The notes beneath the pieces are model-generated. The model saw only the letters and a list, made by a program, of their open reading frames with translations. It was not told the origin of the DNA and made no database searches. The translations under genes and the position numbers were made by a program. DNA of 22,368 nucleotides, from positions 1 to 22,368 of the IMG/VR virus record IMGVR_UViG_3300013102_000077; one strand, 5' to 3'. Position 1 is the first letter of the stretch. Every line of letters starts with the position of its first letter. Positions 1-7,838 of the stretch are shown here, piece by piece. Origin of the DNA: a virus.

Positions 1-416
1 CCGGCGGCGTAGGTCCACGGGTTATGGATCATCAACATCGCGTTGGAAGAGATCACCACCCGGTGCGCACCGCACACGGCGACACTGGCGGCACTGGCGG
101 CGAGCGCATCGATCCGTCCGGTGCAGCGCTCGCCCAGACGCGACAACGCGTTGTGCATGGCCAGACCGTCGAAAAGGTCGCCGCCGATACTGTTGAATGC
201 AGCCACCACCGGCGACACACCGTCATCCATGGCGCGCAGATCCTGCACGAACTGATTGGCAGTGATGCCCCATGCGCCGATCTCGCCGTAGACGAAAACT
301 TCGATCACTCGCTCGGTAGCCTCGCCGCTGGCCTGCAGGGCGTACCAGGTCTTGTCCTGAACCTCGACGCGCTTGCCTGCGCGGTTGTAAATGCGCGGTC
401 GCGCTTGCTTGCTCAT
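1..416 (-). CDS. ClpP-like head maturation protease (partial, C-terminus off the left edge)
   Basis: This is the N-terminal 138 residues of a ClpP/S14-type phage protease that processes scaffold and head proteins during capsid assembly. The ClpP fold signature is visible: a GGD loop near residue 78 for strand packing, the nucleophile Ser108 in a LAASAAS motif, and the catalytic His131 in MLMIHNPW. The third catalytic residue (Asp) is beyond the edge. The start ATG overlaps the portal stop codon as ATGA, so translation is coupled to the portal gene. The ClpP assignment is seen in the motifs; whether a scaffold domain is fused at the C-terminus, as in lambda gpC, cannot be seen here. Confidence 0.9.
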   Translation of the reverse strand, partial: MSKQARPRIYNRAGKRVEVQDKTWYALQASGEATERVIEVFVYGEIGAWGITANQFVQDLRAMDDGVSPVVAAFNSIGGDLFDGLAMHNALSRLGERCTGRIDALAASAASVAVCGAHRVVISSNAMLMIHNPWTYAA

Positions 417-1894
417 GGTTGCTCCTTGTCGTCGTTGTCTTCGACGGCATCAAGGGTGTTGTAGTTGAGGCCCAAAGTGGTGGCTCGCGCCAGATCGGCA
501 GCGTTTTCCAGATCGACCGTTTCGGCGTCGTAGCCTGTGCGCAAGACCATTTCGCTGCGTGAAGCAAAGCCGGCTTGCACTTCCATCCGCCGGGCCTGCA
601 CGTCTTGTACTGGCTGGATGTAGGCCCAGCCTTGAGGCACCCAGCGGGTACGCAGGTATTGCCGACGTTTCTGCGCGTAGTCGCCCAGCACCAGGACACC
701 CGACAGCACCGCCATGTCCATCCACGCGGCCCGTACCGGGCGGCAGAGTTGATGCACGTACACGCTGAATTGCAGTTGTTCCAACCGGCGCCGAAACTCG
801 TTGAGTACCACCCGAAGTGCTCGGTCGTTGATTCCGCGCATGTCGCCGGTGAGGATCTCGTAAGGCGTACCGCTACCCGCCGCTGCAGCCATCAACTGCT
901 GCCGCATGAAGTCCGGGTAGTTGTTGCCCGCATCCGGCGGTTTGGAAAATTCCACCTCTTCGCCCGGACCGAGTTCCTGCATGGTGCCGGGTTCGAGCGC
1001 AACCATGGGCGTGAAGCCGTCGCGGTCCAGATCCAATAACGCGCCGGTGACCGGATCGCGTGGAGCCGGACCCGCGTCCGGCGGCGGGCGCGTGATGAAA
1101 CCGGCGAACAGGTTGGCCACCTCCTGCCGGAACAGCACCGCGTCGTCGTAGTTGTCCAGACTGCGTAGCCGTTTCAGAACCGGCGACAATCGCGGCACAC
1201 CGCGCAACTGGCCAGGTTCGACCGGTTCGAAGATGTGCAGCACCTGCGCGGCCGGGACGCGCACTAGCTGGTTGTAGCCGGCGTTCAACGAGGCCGCATC
1301 ACGCGGGTGCGACAGGTACATCCAATACGCTACCCGCTTGCCGCCGGGCGTGAACTCGATGCCGGCGCGGATGACGTTGCCGTTCTTGGTGCTCTCGAAT
1401 TTGTCGTGCGGCACGAACTCCGGCGCCAGAATCTGCAACTGCAGTGGAACCGCCAAGCCTTCGTCCCGACTGCGAGGACGCAAGCGAACAAAGCATTCAC
1501 CCGATGTTTCCACCGTGCGCGCCACCAGCGCCTGCTGGCCGTAAAAGTCGGTGCGGTCATCCGCATCAGATTCATCAACCCAATCGCTCCACAGCTCCTG
1601 AAGCAGCTTGCGCAGGGCATCATCATCGGTCGCTGGCCTAGGGGTGATGCCGGTGCCGATCAGGTTGCTGACGCGCTTGTCGATGACGTTGAAGGCATAC
1701 GGGTCATTGCGAACCGCTGCCCGGGAGCGCGACCGCAAATTGCGCAGTGCCGGGGTGTTGATGCTGTTGATCCCGTTGTCGGGAGCGTCCCAGTTAGCGG
1801 ATCGGCGGCCTTCACCAGCGCCTTCGTAACTGGCCTTGATGTTGGACGGCAGTACAAAGCCGTTACGGGTCAACGTCGGAAAATGTCGGGCCAT
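413..1894 (-). CDS. Phage portal protein, lambda gpB family
   Basis: This 493-aa protein has the length and pattern of lambda-type portals (phage_portal_2 family), the dodecameric ring at the capsid vertex through which DNA is packaged. Family features are the N-terminal SRAAVRNDPYAFNVIDKRVSNLIGTGI stretch (residues about 56-83), the VLHIFEPVEPGQLRGVPRLSPVL segment about residues 224-246, and a C-terminal GMGTPYE-like element near 345 followed by SEMVLRTGYDAE. Its start ATG shares one base with the gpW stop (TAATG) and its stop overlaps the protease start (ATGA), so the three genes form a tightly coupled head operon. The call is firm. Confidence 0.95.
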   Translation of the reverse strand: MARHFPTLTRNGFVLPSNIKASYEGAGEGRRSANWDAPDNGINSINTPALRNLRSRSRAAVRNDPYAFNVIDKRVSNLIGTGITPRPATDDDALRKLLQELWSDWVDESDADDRTDFYGQQALVARTVETSGECFVRLRPRSRDEGLAVPLQLQILAPEFVPHDKFESTKNGNVIRAGIEFTPGGKRVAYWMYLSHPRDAASLNAGYNQLVRVPAAQVLHIFEPVEPGQLRGVPRLSPVLKRLRSLDNYDDAVLFRQEVANLFAGFITRPPPDAGPAPRDPVTGALLDLDRDGFTPMVALEPGTMQELGPGEEVEFSKPPDAGNNYPDFMRQQLMAAAAGSGTPYEILTGDMRGINDRALRVVLNEFRRRLEQLQFSVYVHQLCRPVRAAWMDMAVLSGVLVLGDYAQKRRQYLRTRWVPQGWAYIQPVQDVQARRMEVQAGFASRSEMVLRTGYDAETVDLENAADLARATTLGLNYNTLDAVEDNDDKEQP

Positions 1895-2100
1895 TAAAGT
1901 CCCCTGCCCCCGTGATAAAGGCGGATCACGCGCGAACGTGGCCCGGCTTCGCGTGCCAGCGACGAGCGTATTTCCGCGCGCGCCGCGAGCAGTTCATCGA
2001 CCGTGCGGTATTCCACGGTACGGTCGGTGTAGCGCACAGTTTTCTCACCGCGAGCAATGGCCGCCTCAACCGCGTCGAGGTGCTTTTTCGTAAATGACAT
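1894..2100 (-). CDS. gpW-like head-tail joining protein
   Basis: This 68-residue protein lies exactly between TerL and portal, the place of gpW in lambda, and has the same size as gpW. gpW binds the portal after packaging to form the site for gpFII and the tail. The sequence shows an N-terminal helix (KKHLDAVEAAIARGEKTVRYTDRTV), then a beta-hairpin carrying VEYRTVDELLAARAEIRS and a basic tail, as in the gpW fold. It begins one base after the terminase stop and overlaps the portal start by one base. Confidence 0.9.
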   Translation of the reverse strand: MSFTKKHLDAVEAAIARGEKTVRYTDRTVEYRTVDELLAARAEIRSSLAREAGPRSRVIRLYHGGRGL

Positions 2101-2101
2101 A

Positions 2102-4096
2102 TCAGCGTCTCTTCAGGTAGCCACTGGTGGAACTGCGGCGTTGTGGGGGAGCGGCTGCCGGACGTGATTTCACGGCGGGTTGCGGCACCTGTGGTGCGGC
2201 CGGTGTTACGACTGGCCGGCTGAGCCGTTCGCTCTGAACGGGCTGGCTGCTATCGCCCGAAACCGACTCGTAGATCGACTTCCGAATACGCGTCCAATCG
2301 TGTTCTTGGTAACGATTGATGCCGAGGTAATGGGCCATGGCCAGGTTGTACACCAACAGATCGAGCGCTTCGTTGCGCTCGGCCTTGCCTTTGGTCCATT
2401 CGATGCGTTTGTGCCCCCTGACGTAACGGGTGATTTTTCGCTCAGCCACGCACTGGGCGAAAAAGTCATCCGGCAGGTCGTTGGCAAAGTGCAGCGCTCC
2501 CGGTCCGGTGTCGAACACATAGCGGTTGTAGATCCAGTCCTTCGCCGTGTCGGTACCAACAATCCAAAGCTCGGCTCCATGCCGTTCAGTGAGGCCCTTC
2601 CATGTCACGTCGACCATCGAAGGTCGCTGCGCGATCACCGGCCGGCCTCGCTTGCTCGCCCCCTTGATGGCGAACACGCTGCGCCAGCGGCGCATACGAC
2701 AGAACTGATAAACCTCATCCGTATGGTTACCACCGGAGTCGACCGCAGTCGCCATGATCATCAGCTCAGCACCACAAGGGTGTCGGTAACGGGCCTTGAG
2801 CAACTCATCCAGCGCCGCCCAGGTACGTTCATCTGCCGGGTCGCCGGAGATCACCTGAAAGTCGACCACCCAGCGTTCCATGCCGGCCCCCCAACCCATC
2901 ACCATCAGTTCCAGGCGGTTGGCTTGGGTGTCAACAGAAGCGGTCAGCATCAACACGCCTTCGGGCATTGAGCCAAGTCCGTAGCTTTCCAGCCGCGCCC
3001 GATCCCTCAGCACGTCGGCTGAGGTTTGCTCCTGAGCGCTATCCCAGACCTTGGCCAGACGGGTGTTATAAAACACCTGCATCGGCTCCAGATCGCCTTT
3101 GGCCTGAGCCTTTTTAGCCTTCTCGAATTGCTTGGCCAACGAGGCCCAACCGGTCCAGCCGGGCGGCGAGTACAACGCATTCAAGTTGAAACCAACGTTT
3201 TCGCCATCGCCTTGTGAGTGTGATCGCCACTCCCCTTTTGCCAGCATCTCGCCCTTATAGCGTTCCTCGATCAGTACGTCGCAGTCGGGGCCGGCACACT
3301 GGTAATGCACAACCTGAAAATCCTCCGAGTAATGCAACCGCTCCCACTCCAGAACCTGCATGTGTTCACAGGTTGGACACGGCACGTAGTAGTAACGCTG
3401 ATCGCTGACCTCAAACAGATCAGCGATCCGTGACGCCCCCCGGACCGTCGGCGAACTGGAAAAATAAAATTTAGCGTTACGGCCGAAAGTACTGCCGCGA
3501 GTCTCGGCCAATTCGACCGGGTCGCCCTCTTCGCCCACGTCCACACTCCAGCGATCAACCTCGTCGCCATAGATGTAGCGGGCGGAAAGCTCCGCCAGGT
3601 TGGCCGCAGAACCGGCCGTGGTGATGTACAGCGAACCACCCTCGAACTCCTTCGTGTCCATGGTGTTGCGCGCATCTCGCGAGCGGTTGGACGCCACGCG
3701 CTCACGCAGAACCGGCGTGGCCTTGATGGTTTTACCAATGCGCGACGATACCCGCTTGGCCAACCCCAGACTAGGCAACAACGTCAGGATGTTGGACGGG
3801 GCCATATGGATCAGGCCGCCGATCCAGTTCAAGGCGATCTGCGTTTTCATCAACTGCGAAGCCACCATGGTCACCACCCGCTTGCACGGGTGGGCAGGTG
3901 ACAGACAGCGCATCGGCTCACGCGCATAAGGGGTGCGCGAAGTGTGGTATTGACCAGGCTCGGCCGCGCCCGTGTCGCGCGGGATGCGCATGTACTCGTC
4001 GGCCCACTGATCAATCCAGACGTCAGGCTCTGGTCGCTGCCCACGGAAATACGCTTCGCGGTACACCGTCGCACCGTTCGACATTTCTAAGGACAT
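2102..4096 (-). CDS. Terminase large subunit, lambda gpA family
   Basis: This 664-aa packaging motor and cos nuclease has the usual gpA length. The ATPase centre is visible as a Walker A-like SQLMKTQ at residues 80-86 and a Walker B YGDEVDRW at 176-183. A zinc ribbon follows (C240-x2-C243 and C267-x4-C272). The C-terminal nuclease begins at LTASVDTQ (Asp389), with a second acidic stretch in ATAVDSGGNHTDEV. The tail is basic and low complexity. The gene starts 4 bases after the TerS stop; an alternative in-frame ATG lies 12 bases inside, and neither has a clear Shine-Dalgarno site, so coupling to TerS is likely. The GpA family implies cos (not headful) packaging. Confidence 0.96.
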   Translation of the reverse strand: MSLEMSNGATVYREAYFRGQRPEPDVWIDQWADEYMRIPRDTGAAEPGQYHTSRTPYAREPMRCLSPAHPCKRVVTMVASQLMKTQIALNWIGGLIHMAPSNILTLLPSLGLAKRVSSRIGKTIKATPVLRERVASNRSRDARNTMDTKEFEGGSLYITTAGSAANLAELSARYIYGDEVDRWSVDVGEEGDPVELAETRGSTFGRNAKFYFSSSPTVRGASRIADLFEVSDQRYYYVPCPTCEHMQVLEWERLHYSEDFQVVHYQCAGPDCDVLIEERYKGEMLAKGEWRSHSQGDGENVGFNLNALYSPPGWTGWASLAKQFEKAKKAQAKGDLEPMQVFYNTRLAKVWDSAQEQTSADVLRDRARLESYGLGSMPEGVLMLTASVDTQANRLELMVMGWGAGMERWVVDFQVISGDPADERTWAALDELLKARYRHPCGAELMIMATAVDSGGNHTDEVYQFCRMRRWRSVFAIKGASKRGRPVIAQRPSMVDVTWKGLTERHGAELWIVGTDTAKDWIYNRYVFDTGPGALHFANDLPDDFFAQCVAERKITRYVRGHKRIEWTKGKAERNEALDLLVYNLAMAHYLGINRYQEHDWTRIRKSIYESVSGDSSQPVQSERLSRPVVTPAAPQVPQPAVKSRPAAAPPQRRSSTSGYLKRR

Positions 4097-4100
4097 AGGT

Positions 4101-4670
4101 TTAGCTCGGTGTAATGGCTTGTTCTAGATCTGCTGTGGACAGCCGCTCAGCATCTTCCAGTGTTTGTCGCAAAGCCGACGTCAGACGCTTTTCGATTTGC
4201 CATGGATCAGACAGCGAGGCCAGTTCAGGCGATAGCTGTGGCGCCATTCCAAGCAAAAGATCACGCAGCAAGCGACCGGCGTTATAGGCCGCGTCTTCAA
4301 CCGCTTTGCGCTCTACTAAAGTGCCTTGGGCTTTAAGGAAATTGTTTTTTTCCTGAAGCGACAGGTAATGCTCACGAAGAGCGCGTGACTTTTGAAAGTC
4401 GGGTACCTGACCAGAGGGGTCATCTACAAAGTCTGCGATGACTATTTCCAGCGGTGGCTGATTTCCCCGCTTCGGTCGATTGCGCTCATGTCGAGCGGCG
4501 ACGGCGGCCTTGCTCGGGTCGCTCGTCATGGCCAGAAGCTGCTCGCTGGCCTCCACATCAATCTGCCCGGCGGCATTCAGAACCAGTCGTTGACTCTTGA
4601 CCAGCTTGCCAACGTACTGCCTCGACCACCCCTTCAGCTCGCAGTACTCCTTGCGAGTTACAAAAGCCAT
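4101..4670 (-). CDS. Terminase small subunit, Nu1-like
   Basis: This is a 189-aa DNA-recognition subunit of the packaging enzyme. The N-terminus (residues 1-30: VTRKEYCELKGWSRQYVGKL) is a winged helix-turn-helix like that of Nu1, which binds the cosB repeats. The middle (about 95-125) is helical and charged, fitting subunit assembly, and the C-terminus should contact TerL. I chose the ATG at 4670 because GGAGG lies 6 bases upstream; a TTG 36 bases further up has no ribosome site. TerL follows after 4 bases. The upstream DNA holds a cluster of GTTGACA repeats that could be its binding sites (inference). Confidence 0.88.
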   Translation of the reverse strand: MAFVTRKEYCELKGWSRQYVGKLVKSQRLVLNAAGQIDVEASEQLLAMTSDPSKAAVAARHERNRPKRGNQPPLEIVIADFVDDPSGQVPDFQKSRALREHYLSLQEKNNFLKAQGTLVERKAVEDAAYNAGRLLRDLLLGMAPQLSPELASLSDPWQIEKRLTSALRQTLEDAERLSTADLEQAITPS

Positions 4671-4698
4671 GCGGCCTCCATCGTCTTGGCTTGTCGGT

Positions 4699-4896
4699 CT
4701 TGTCAACTAACCCGGCTTAGTTGACAAGCCTTTTGGCCAGTGCGCCGGGGCTACTGTTTAAGAAAATGAACAGGCATAAAAAGGCCCACAGCCCAATAGA
4801 ACCGGGGGGCACTTCACTAAAAACCACTGTTTGGATCATGCGAACGCTGTCGCTGAAAACCCGGCATTCCTTGTCAACCTGTCAACCGCTGTCAAC
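4699..4896. repeat. GTTGACA repeat cluster with a perfect inverted repeat upstream of TerS
   Basis: Five copies of TGTCAAC or its complement lie within 200 bp: 4701-4707, 4720-4726 (inverted), 4872-4878, 4880-4886 and 4890-4896. The first two form a perfect 12-bp inverted repeat, CTTGTCAACTAA at 4699-4710 and TTAGTTGACAAG at 4717-4728, with a 6-base loop. The last copy shares the 11-mer TGTCAACTAAC with the first. The place next to the TerS gene suggests cosB-like terminase-binding sites or an operator; this is inference from position only. The 4729-4871 stretch holds no gene I can support. Confidence 0.6.
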
Positions 4897-5055
4897 TAAC
4901 TTTCCAGCCCTGTGGCTAACGCTTTCCCGCGGGTTTCCGACCCCGTACCCTTCGGATAACCCCAGGGTCCCCGGCGATGTCAGCGCCAGGTCGGGTCGGG
5001 TCTCACCTTTGACCCACAACTCCTTCCCGTCATCGCCTATCACGCGGACCTGCAT
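4882..5055 (-). CDS. Hypothetical 57-aa phage protein between holin and TerS
   Basis: A 57-codon frame starts MQVRVIGDDGKELWVKG, with AAGGAG 7 bases before the ATG. It lies in the late operon between holin and TerS and would be co-transcribed with both. The N-terminal half looks like a small beta-strand protein; the C-terminal half is polar and weakly conserved in appearance. Its last codons run over three of the GTTGACA repeats. I do not recognise a function. The support is the ribosome site, the position and a natural composition. Confidence 0.55.
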   Translation of the reverse strand: MQVRVIGDDGKELWVKGETRPDLALTSPGTLGLSEGYGVGNPRESVSHRAGKLVDSG

Positions 5056-5091
5056 TGGCCGATCTCCTTGGAATAATTGATTGGCAGCGAC

Positions 5092-5412
5092 TTACTCATC
5101 GACTTGAACGCCCGCCTTCTTTGCCAAGAACTGGGTGTACAAACCACCGGCTACATCGGCGCCAATTACCGCGATCACGATGCCCAATCCGGCAGCCAGA
5201 TAGAGGTTGCTCCAGAGCGCCATTGCTAGCAGCAGCGTGGCCATTCCCAGCAAACCCGATGCGAGAAACCGCAAAGCAACCCGCTGCAGGATCTGTCGTA
5301 ACCCGAGGTCGCTGCCCGATGCTCTCAGCATCTCTCCCGACAAGCCCGCCATGCTTAGCAATATCAGAAGCCAAAGGGGTACATCCGCGAGAGCTTGCTG
5401 CTCCGTGCTCAT
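5092..5412 (-). CDS. Holin, LydA/superfamily III type
   Basis: This 106-aa membrane protein has three hydrophobic segments (about residues 11-29, 46-65 and 68-92), an acidic N-terminus and a charged C-terminus (AKKAGVQVDE), the usual holin build; the pattern fits the LydA-like phage_holin_3 families. Holins open the inner membrane at the set lysis time so that endolysin reaches the wall. It is the first gene of the late transcript, after the two terminators at 5491-5553, and its ATG has GAGG 7 bases upstream. No endolysin gene is in the window. In Pseudomonas phages a holin directly before terminase is common, with the endolysin further downstream. Confidence 0.75.
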   Translation of the reverse strand: MSTEQQALADVPLWLLILLSMAGLSGEMLRASGSDLGLRQILQRVALRFLASGLLGMATLLLAMALWSNLYLAAGLGIVIAVIGADVAGGLYTQFLAKKAGVQVDE

Positions 5413-5490
5413 CTGTAGTCCTCAAATAGGTTCGGCCTCCATGTCACTGTCATCCGCTATGAGCAAAGAGCCAGGCATGGGGCCGAAAAC

Positions 5491-5517
5491 GAAAAAGCCC
5501 CGCACGATGGCAGGGCT
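5491..5517 (-). terminator. Intrinsic terminator 2 before holin (tR'-like)
   Basis: On the minus strand an 8-bp stem AGCCCTGC/GCGGGGCT with one G-U pair and the loop CATCGT is followed by a run of T. It lies about 80 bases before the holin start and follows a second terminator, so the late genes need readthrough, as Q provides in lambda. Confidence 0.75.
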
Positions 5518-5532
5518 CATAAATAGGCATAG

Positions 5533-5553
5533 AAAAACCGACTCGATGGTCGG
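5533..5553 (-). terminator. Intrinsic terminator 1 before holin (tR'-like)
   Basis: On the minus strand the stem CCGAC/GTCGG with loop CATCGA is followed by TTTTT. It shares the loop CATCGA with the terminator at 15231-15252. It precedes terminator 2 by about 20 bases. Confidence 0.78.
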
Positions 5554-5720
5554 GCTTCTGGAAGCGTCTCGCTGCGTTCACAGCAGTTCACGCTGCTATA
5601 AAAACAAATCTATTCCGCGCGGAAAAGGCTTTTTAGCATCGCCAGGTCAGACGTAGGAAATGCTCACCTAACGCCACTACGCTAGAATAACGTCACAACT
5701 CGCTTCCCCTTCTCCTAAAA

Positions 5721-7049
5721 ATGGATATTTCTAGGCAAATGACTAAGACAAACCCGACCTTCTGCGGAGCTGAACCAACTTGGGCAAATGCTTGTGTAGG
5801 GAATAATGGAAATCCTAGCTACGTAGAATATTCGATCGGCTTTTCCAAGGCCGCAAATATTCTGATAGACCTAGTACTTAAAGATCGGAGCAACAACTTA
5901 AGCGTTGATGAGTTTGTTTATCCTGTCTGCTTCAACATGCGCCACTCAGTCGAACTAAGACTAAAGGGCGCCATTGACGAACTTATAGAAATCGCCAAGA
6001 TAAAGAAAATAACGCTAAACTTCAATTCCTCTGGCTCACACGACATCGAATCAATATGGACATTCTTCAAGACTCAATCTGAAATCCTTGACAGCAGATA
6101 TTCAGATATCAATAAAAAAATCGAACCTACAATCCTAGATATTGCACAAGTTGACCCGACCGGCCAGACATTTCGTTACGCATTGAGCAACACAGCTCAA
6201 AAGCACCTGACAGACGTATCACTCATTAACTTTATAGTCCTTAAAGACAAATTCAACGAGCTCGAACTAAATTTAGACAAGCTACACCAGCTAAACACAT
6301 GGCTACAAACTGAATACCGTCAAGGAACATTCACAACAAAACTATCAAGATCGCAAATTTTCAAAATTGCGAAAAAACTACCCCATACAGACAAATGGCG
6401 AGAAGCACAATTCACAGAAATCAAGGAGCAAGTAAAAACCGAGTACGACTTGGGAAGCAGAGACTTTTCGAAAGTAATTGACATAATCAGATGTCATTAC
6501 AGTCTCGCTCCCATCATAGGGGCGCCTCTCCCGATTAAAGGGATAACCGAACCTCAGTTACTATTCTTTATCGACGAGTGGATTAAAAAAAACCCAGACA
6601 TTAAAAAAGCGCCGGACTCCAGCTTCACAGAAATAAGCTTCGACAAAGAAAGTTTAATTGCCAGAATGCTTGCAAGAGCAATTGAAAAGACGGATATATG
6701 GGACACTGTAGCTGACGAAGTGTGCTCAGGCTACCTCGCCGGGCTTGAGTCTCTATTTTACTTCGCTAGAGATACAACTTTCACAGAATACTACAATACA
6801 ATCTATGACATCCACATCAGAGAGGCAAACAATACACTAAAATTCAATAAAACCCTTAAAGATGACTTCATGCACATATTTAACAAAACAAGCGCACTGA
6901 ACAACATCCTTCTTTCCCTTTATGCTCTAGGGCACGCCAAATTAGCAGAGTCTATTGTTACAACGCACGAACTCGAAATCTCGTTCCGGTGGCTGCATGA
7001 CGCGAGAACAGGGCAGCGGTTTATCTACCCAGACTTTGCCGCTTACTAG
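5721..7049 (+). CDS. Unrecognised 442-aa cargo protein inserted between Q and holin
   Basis: This gene runs against the phage operon on both sides, is visibly more AT-rich than its neighbours, and sits where lambdoid phages often carry acquired (moron) genes. The protein is soluble and mostly helical, with no signal peptide or membrane segment. An N-terminal element NMRHSVELRLKGAIDELIEI (about residues 72-91) resembles the arginine-histidine helix of some HEPN-like and defence-associated hypotheticals, but the R-x4-6-H active-site spacing is not met there. The C-terminal part contains a long helical section from about residue 310. No strong ribosome site precedes the ATG at 5721; MTKTNPTF at residue 7 is an alternative start. 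A defence or superinfection role is inference from place and composition only. Confidence 0.8.
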   Translation: MDISRQMTKTNPTFCGAEPTWANACVGNNGNPSYVEYSIGFSKAANILIDLVLKDRSNNLSVDEFVYPVCFNMRHSVELRLKGAIDELIEIAKIKKITLNFNSSGSHDIESIWTFFKTQSEILDSRYSDINKKIEPTILDIAQVDPTGQTFRYALSNTAQKHLTDVSLINFIVLKDKFNELELNLDKLHQLNTWLQTEYRQGTFTTKLSRSQIFKIAKKLPHTDKWREAQFTEIKEQVKTEYDLGSRDFSKVIDIIRCHYSLAPIIGAPLPIKGITEPQLLFFIDEWIKKNPDIKKAPDSSFTEISFDKESLIARMLARAIEKTDIWDTVADEVCSGYLAGLESLFYFARDTTFTEYYNTIYDIHIREANNTLKFNKTLKDDFMHIFNKTSALNNILLSLYALGHAKLAESIVTTHELEISFRWLHDARTGQRFIYPDFAAY

Positions 7050-7070
7050 CAAAAAAAACATAAAATTAGA

Positions 7071-7106
7071 GCCATATCTGCCGACTTAAACTTCGGCGGA
7101 TATGGC
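7071..7106 (-). terminator. Long hairpin after Q, terminator-like on the minus strand
   Basis: There is a 14-bp stem with one G-U pair (7071-7084 with 7093-7106) and an 8-base loop. On the minus strand the stem is followed by a T-rich stretch (7051-7069, ending in eight T), so it can end the Q-containing early transcript. On the plus strand no T-run follows, so it is a poor terminator for the cargo gene that stops at 7049. Confidence 0.55.
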
Positions 7107-7123
7107 CATAACAACAACTACAG

Positions 7124-7513
7124 TCACGCCGCATCGTACAAGGGGCAAACCACACAATCAATCCAGGCAGCCCCTGCCCTTGCCAGCTCTCTCGCCTTAC
7201 CCTCACTGATCCCGTAATGCTTACCAACTTTTAACATTGCCCATTTGGCGCCGTAATAGAGCCAGAGGATGTCACCCATCTGTTGATCTCGGTGCGCGAG
7301 TTTGGCGACAGCGTTGTCGATTGCCAAAGCCCAGTCATCAGTAATGCAATAATTTTTGCTTGATGCAGCTTGAGGCATCGCTTGCCGCATGAGAGCGAAT
7401 GTCGGGGATGTGTAACTGGGTATCCCCATGCCATCCATCCTCCACCATCCCCACTGCTCAAGCAGGTACTCGGTGTCTCCCAATGGCCGACCTGCCGGCT
7501 TGCGAATCATCAT
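7124..7513 (-). CDS. Antiterminator Q-like protein
   Basis: This 129-aa protein has the pattern of the phage antitermination Q family (PF06530 type): an N-terminal GDTEYLLEQWGWWRMDG block at about residues 11-27, a Trp-rich middle LWLYYGAKWAMLKVGKHYGISEGKARELARAG with a helix-turn-helix (about residues 84-114), and a short tail. Q proteins bind at the late promoter and let RNA polymerase pass the terminators before the late genes; here these would be the two terminators at 5491-5553. It starts 4 bases after the DnaJ-type gene. AAGGA lies just before two tandem ATG codons (7513 and 7510), and the second has the better spacing. Confidence 0.82.
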   Translation of the reverse strand: MMIRKPAGRPLGDTEYLLEQWGWWRMDGMGIPSYTSPTFALMRQAMPQAASSKNYCITDDWALAIDNAVAKLAHRDQQMGDILWLYYGAKWAMLKVGKHYGISEGKARELARAGAAWIDCVVCPLYDAA

Positions 7514-7517
7514 TCCT

Positions 7518-7838
7518 TCAATCCCCTGTGTAATTTGTGCCGCCCGCCCCCAGGCGGTTCGATCGTTCGAATTGACTTTGTCGTCCGCTCATCAGCGGCG
7601 AACCTTTCAGCGCTGAAATTTCACGTTGAGCGTGCTGCAATTTGAAACTCAATTGAGTGACCAACTCGTCGGAAGAGAGGACCAACTTGCTCCCCAAAAC
7701 AACCCAACCTGAGCCGTTGCAATCAGTGCAAACCAGCTCATAAAACAGCCCTTTCACCACCGCGCTCCCCGCGCAGATTGAGCAAGGCTCAAGCTCGATC
7801 CGTTCTCGCTTAAAGCCAGGCACTCGCCCTTTTTGCAT
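7518..7838 (-). CDS. Small DnaJ-type zinc-finger protein
   Basis: This 106-aa protein carries two CxxC pairs (C19/C22 and C37/C40), the second followed by NGSGW, as in half of the DnaJ zinc domain. A helical segment after residue 55 (DELVTQLSFKLQHAQREISAL) could form a coiled coil. It overlaps the recombinase C-terminus by 29 bases and precedes Q, a usual place in the nin-like region. Its role is unknown; zinc binding is inferred from the cysteines. GAGG stands 9 bases before the ATG. Confidence 0.75.
   Translation of the reverse strand: MQKGRVPGFKRERIELEPCSICAGSAVVKGLFYELVCTDCNGSGWVVLGSKLVLSSDELVTQLSFKLQHAQREISALKGSPLMSGRQSQFERSNRLGAGGTNYTGD

Larger units (their letters stand above)
5413..5720. 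promoter_or_regulatory. Late-operon leader: probable late promoter and Q-response region
   Basis: This 308-bp stretch without a gene lies between the divergent 442-aa cargo gene and the holin gene. On the minus strand it carries two intrinsic terminators (annotated separately) and, further upstream, a perfect 12-bp palindrome TTCCGCGCGGAA at 5613-5624 and a direct GTTCAC repeat near 5577-5590. By analogy with lambda pR' and tR', the late promoter and qut-like site should be here. I see no convincing -35/-10 pair, so the promoter itself is inference. Plus-strand signals for the cargo gene must also lie in 5650-5720, but they too are weak. Confidence 0.45.

Noticed and set aside
24-464. 146-aa plus-strand frame opposite the head protease
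   Set aside because: It is antisense to a ClpP-like gene with clear catalytic motifs and is rich in His and Arg of shadow type.
2180-2971. 263-aa open frame on the plus strand opposite TerL
   Set aside because: It lies wholly inside the terminase gene, has no ribosome site, and its sequence is the shadow expected from GC-rich third positions.
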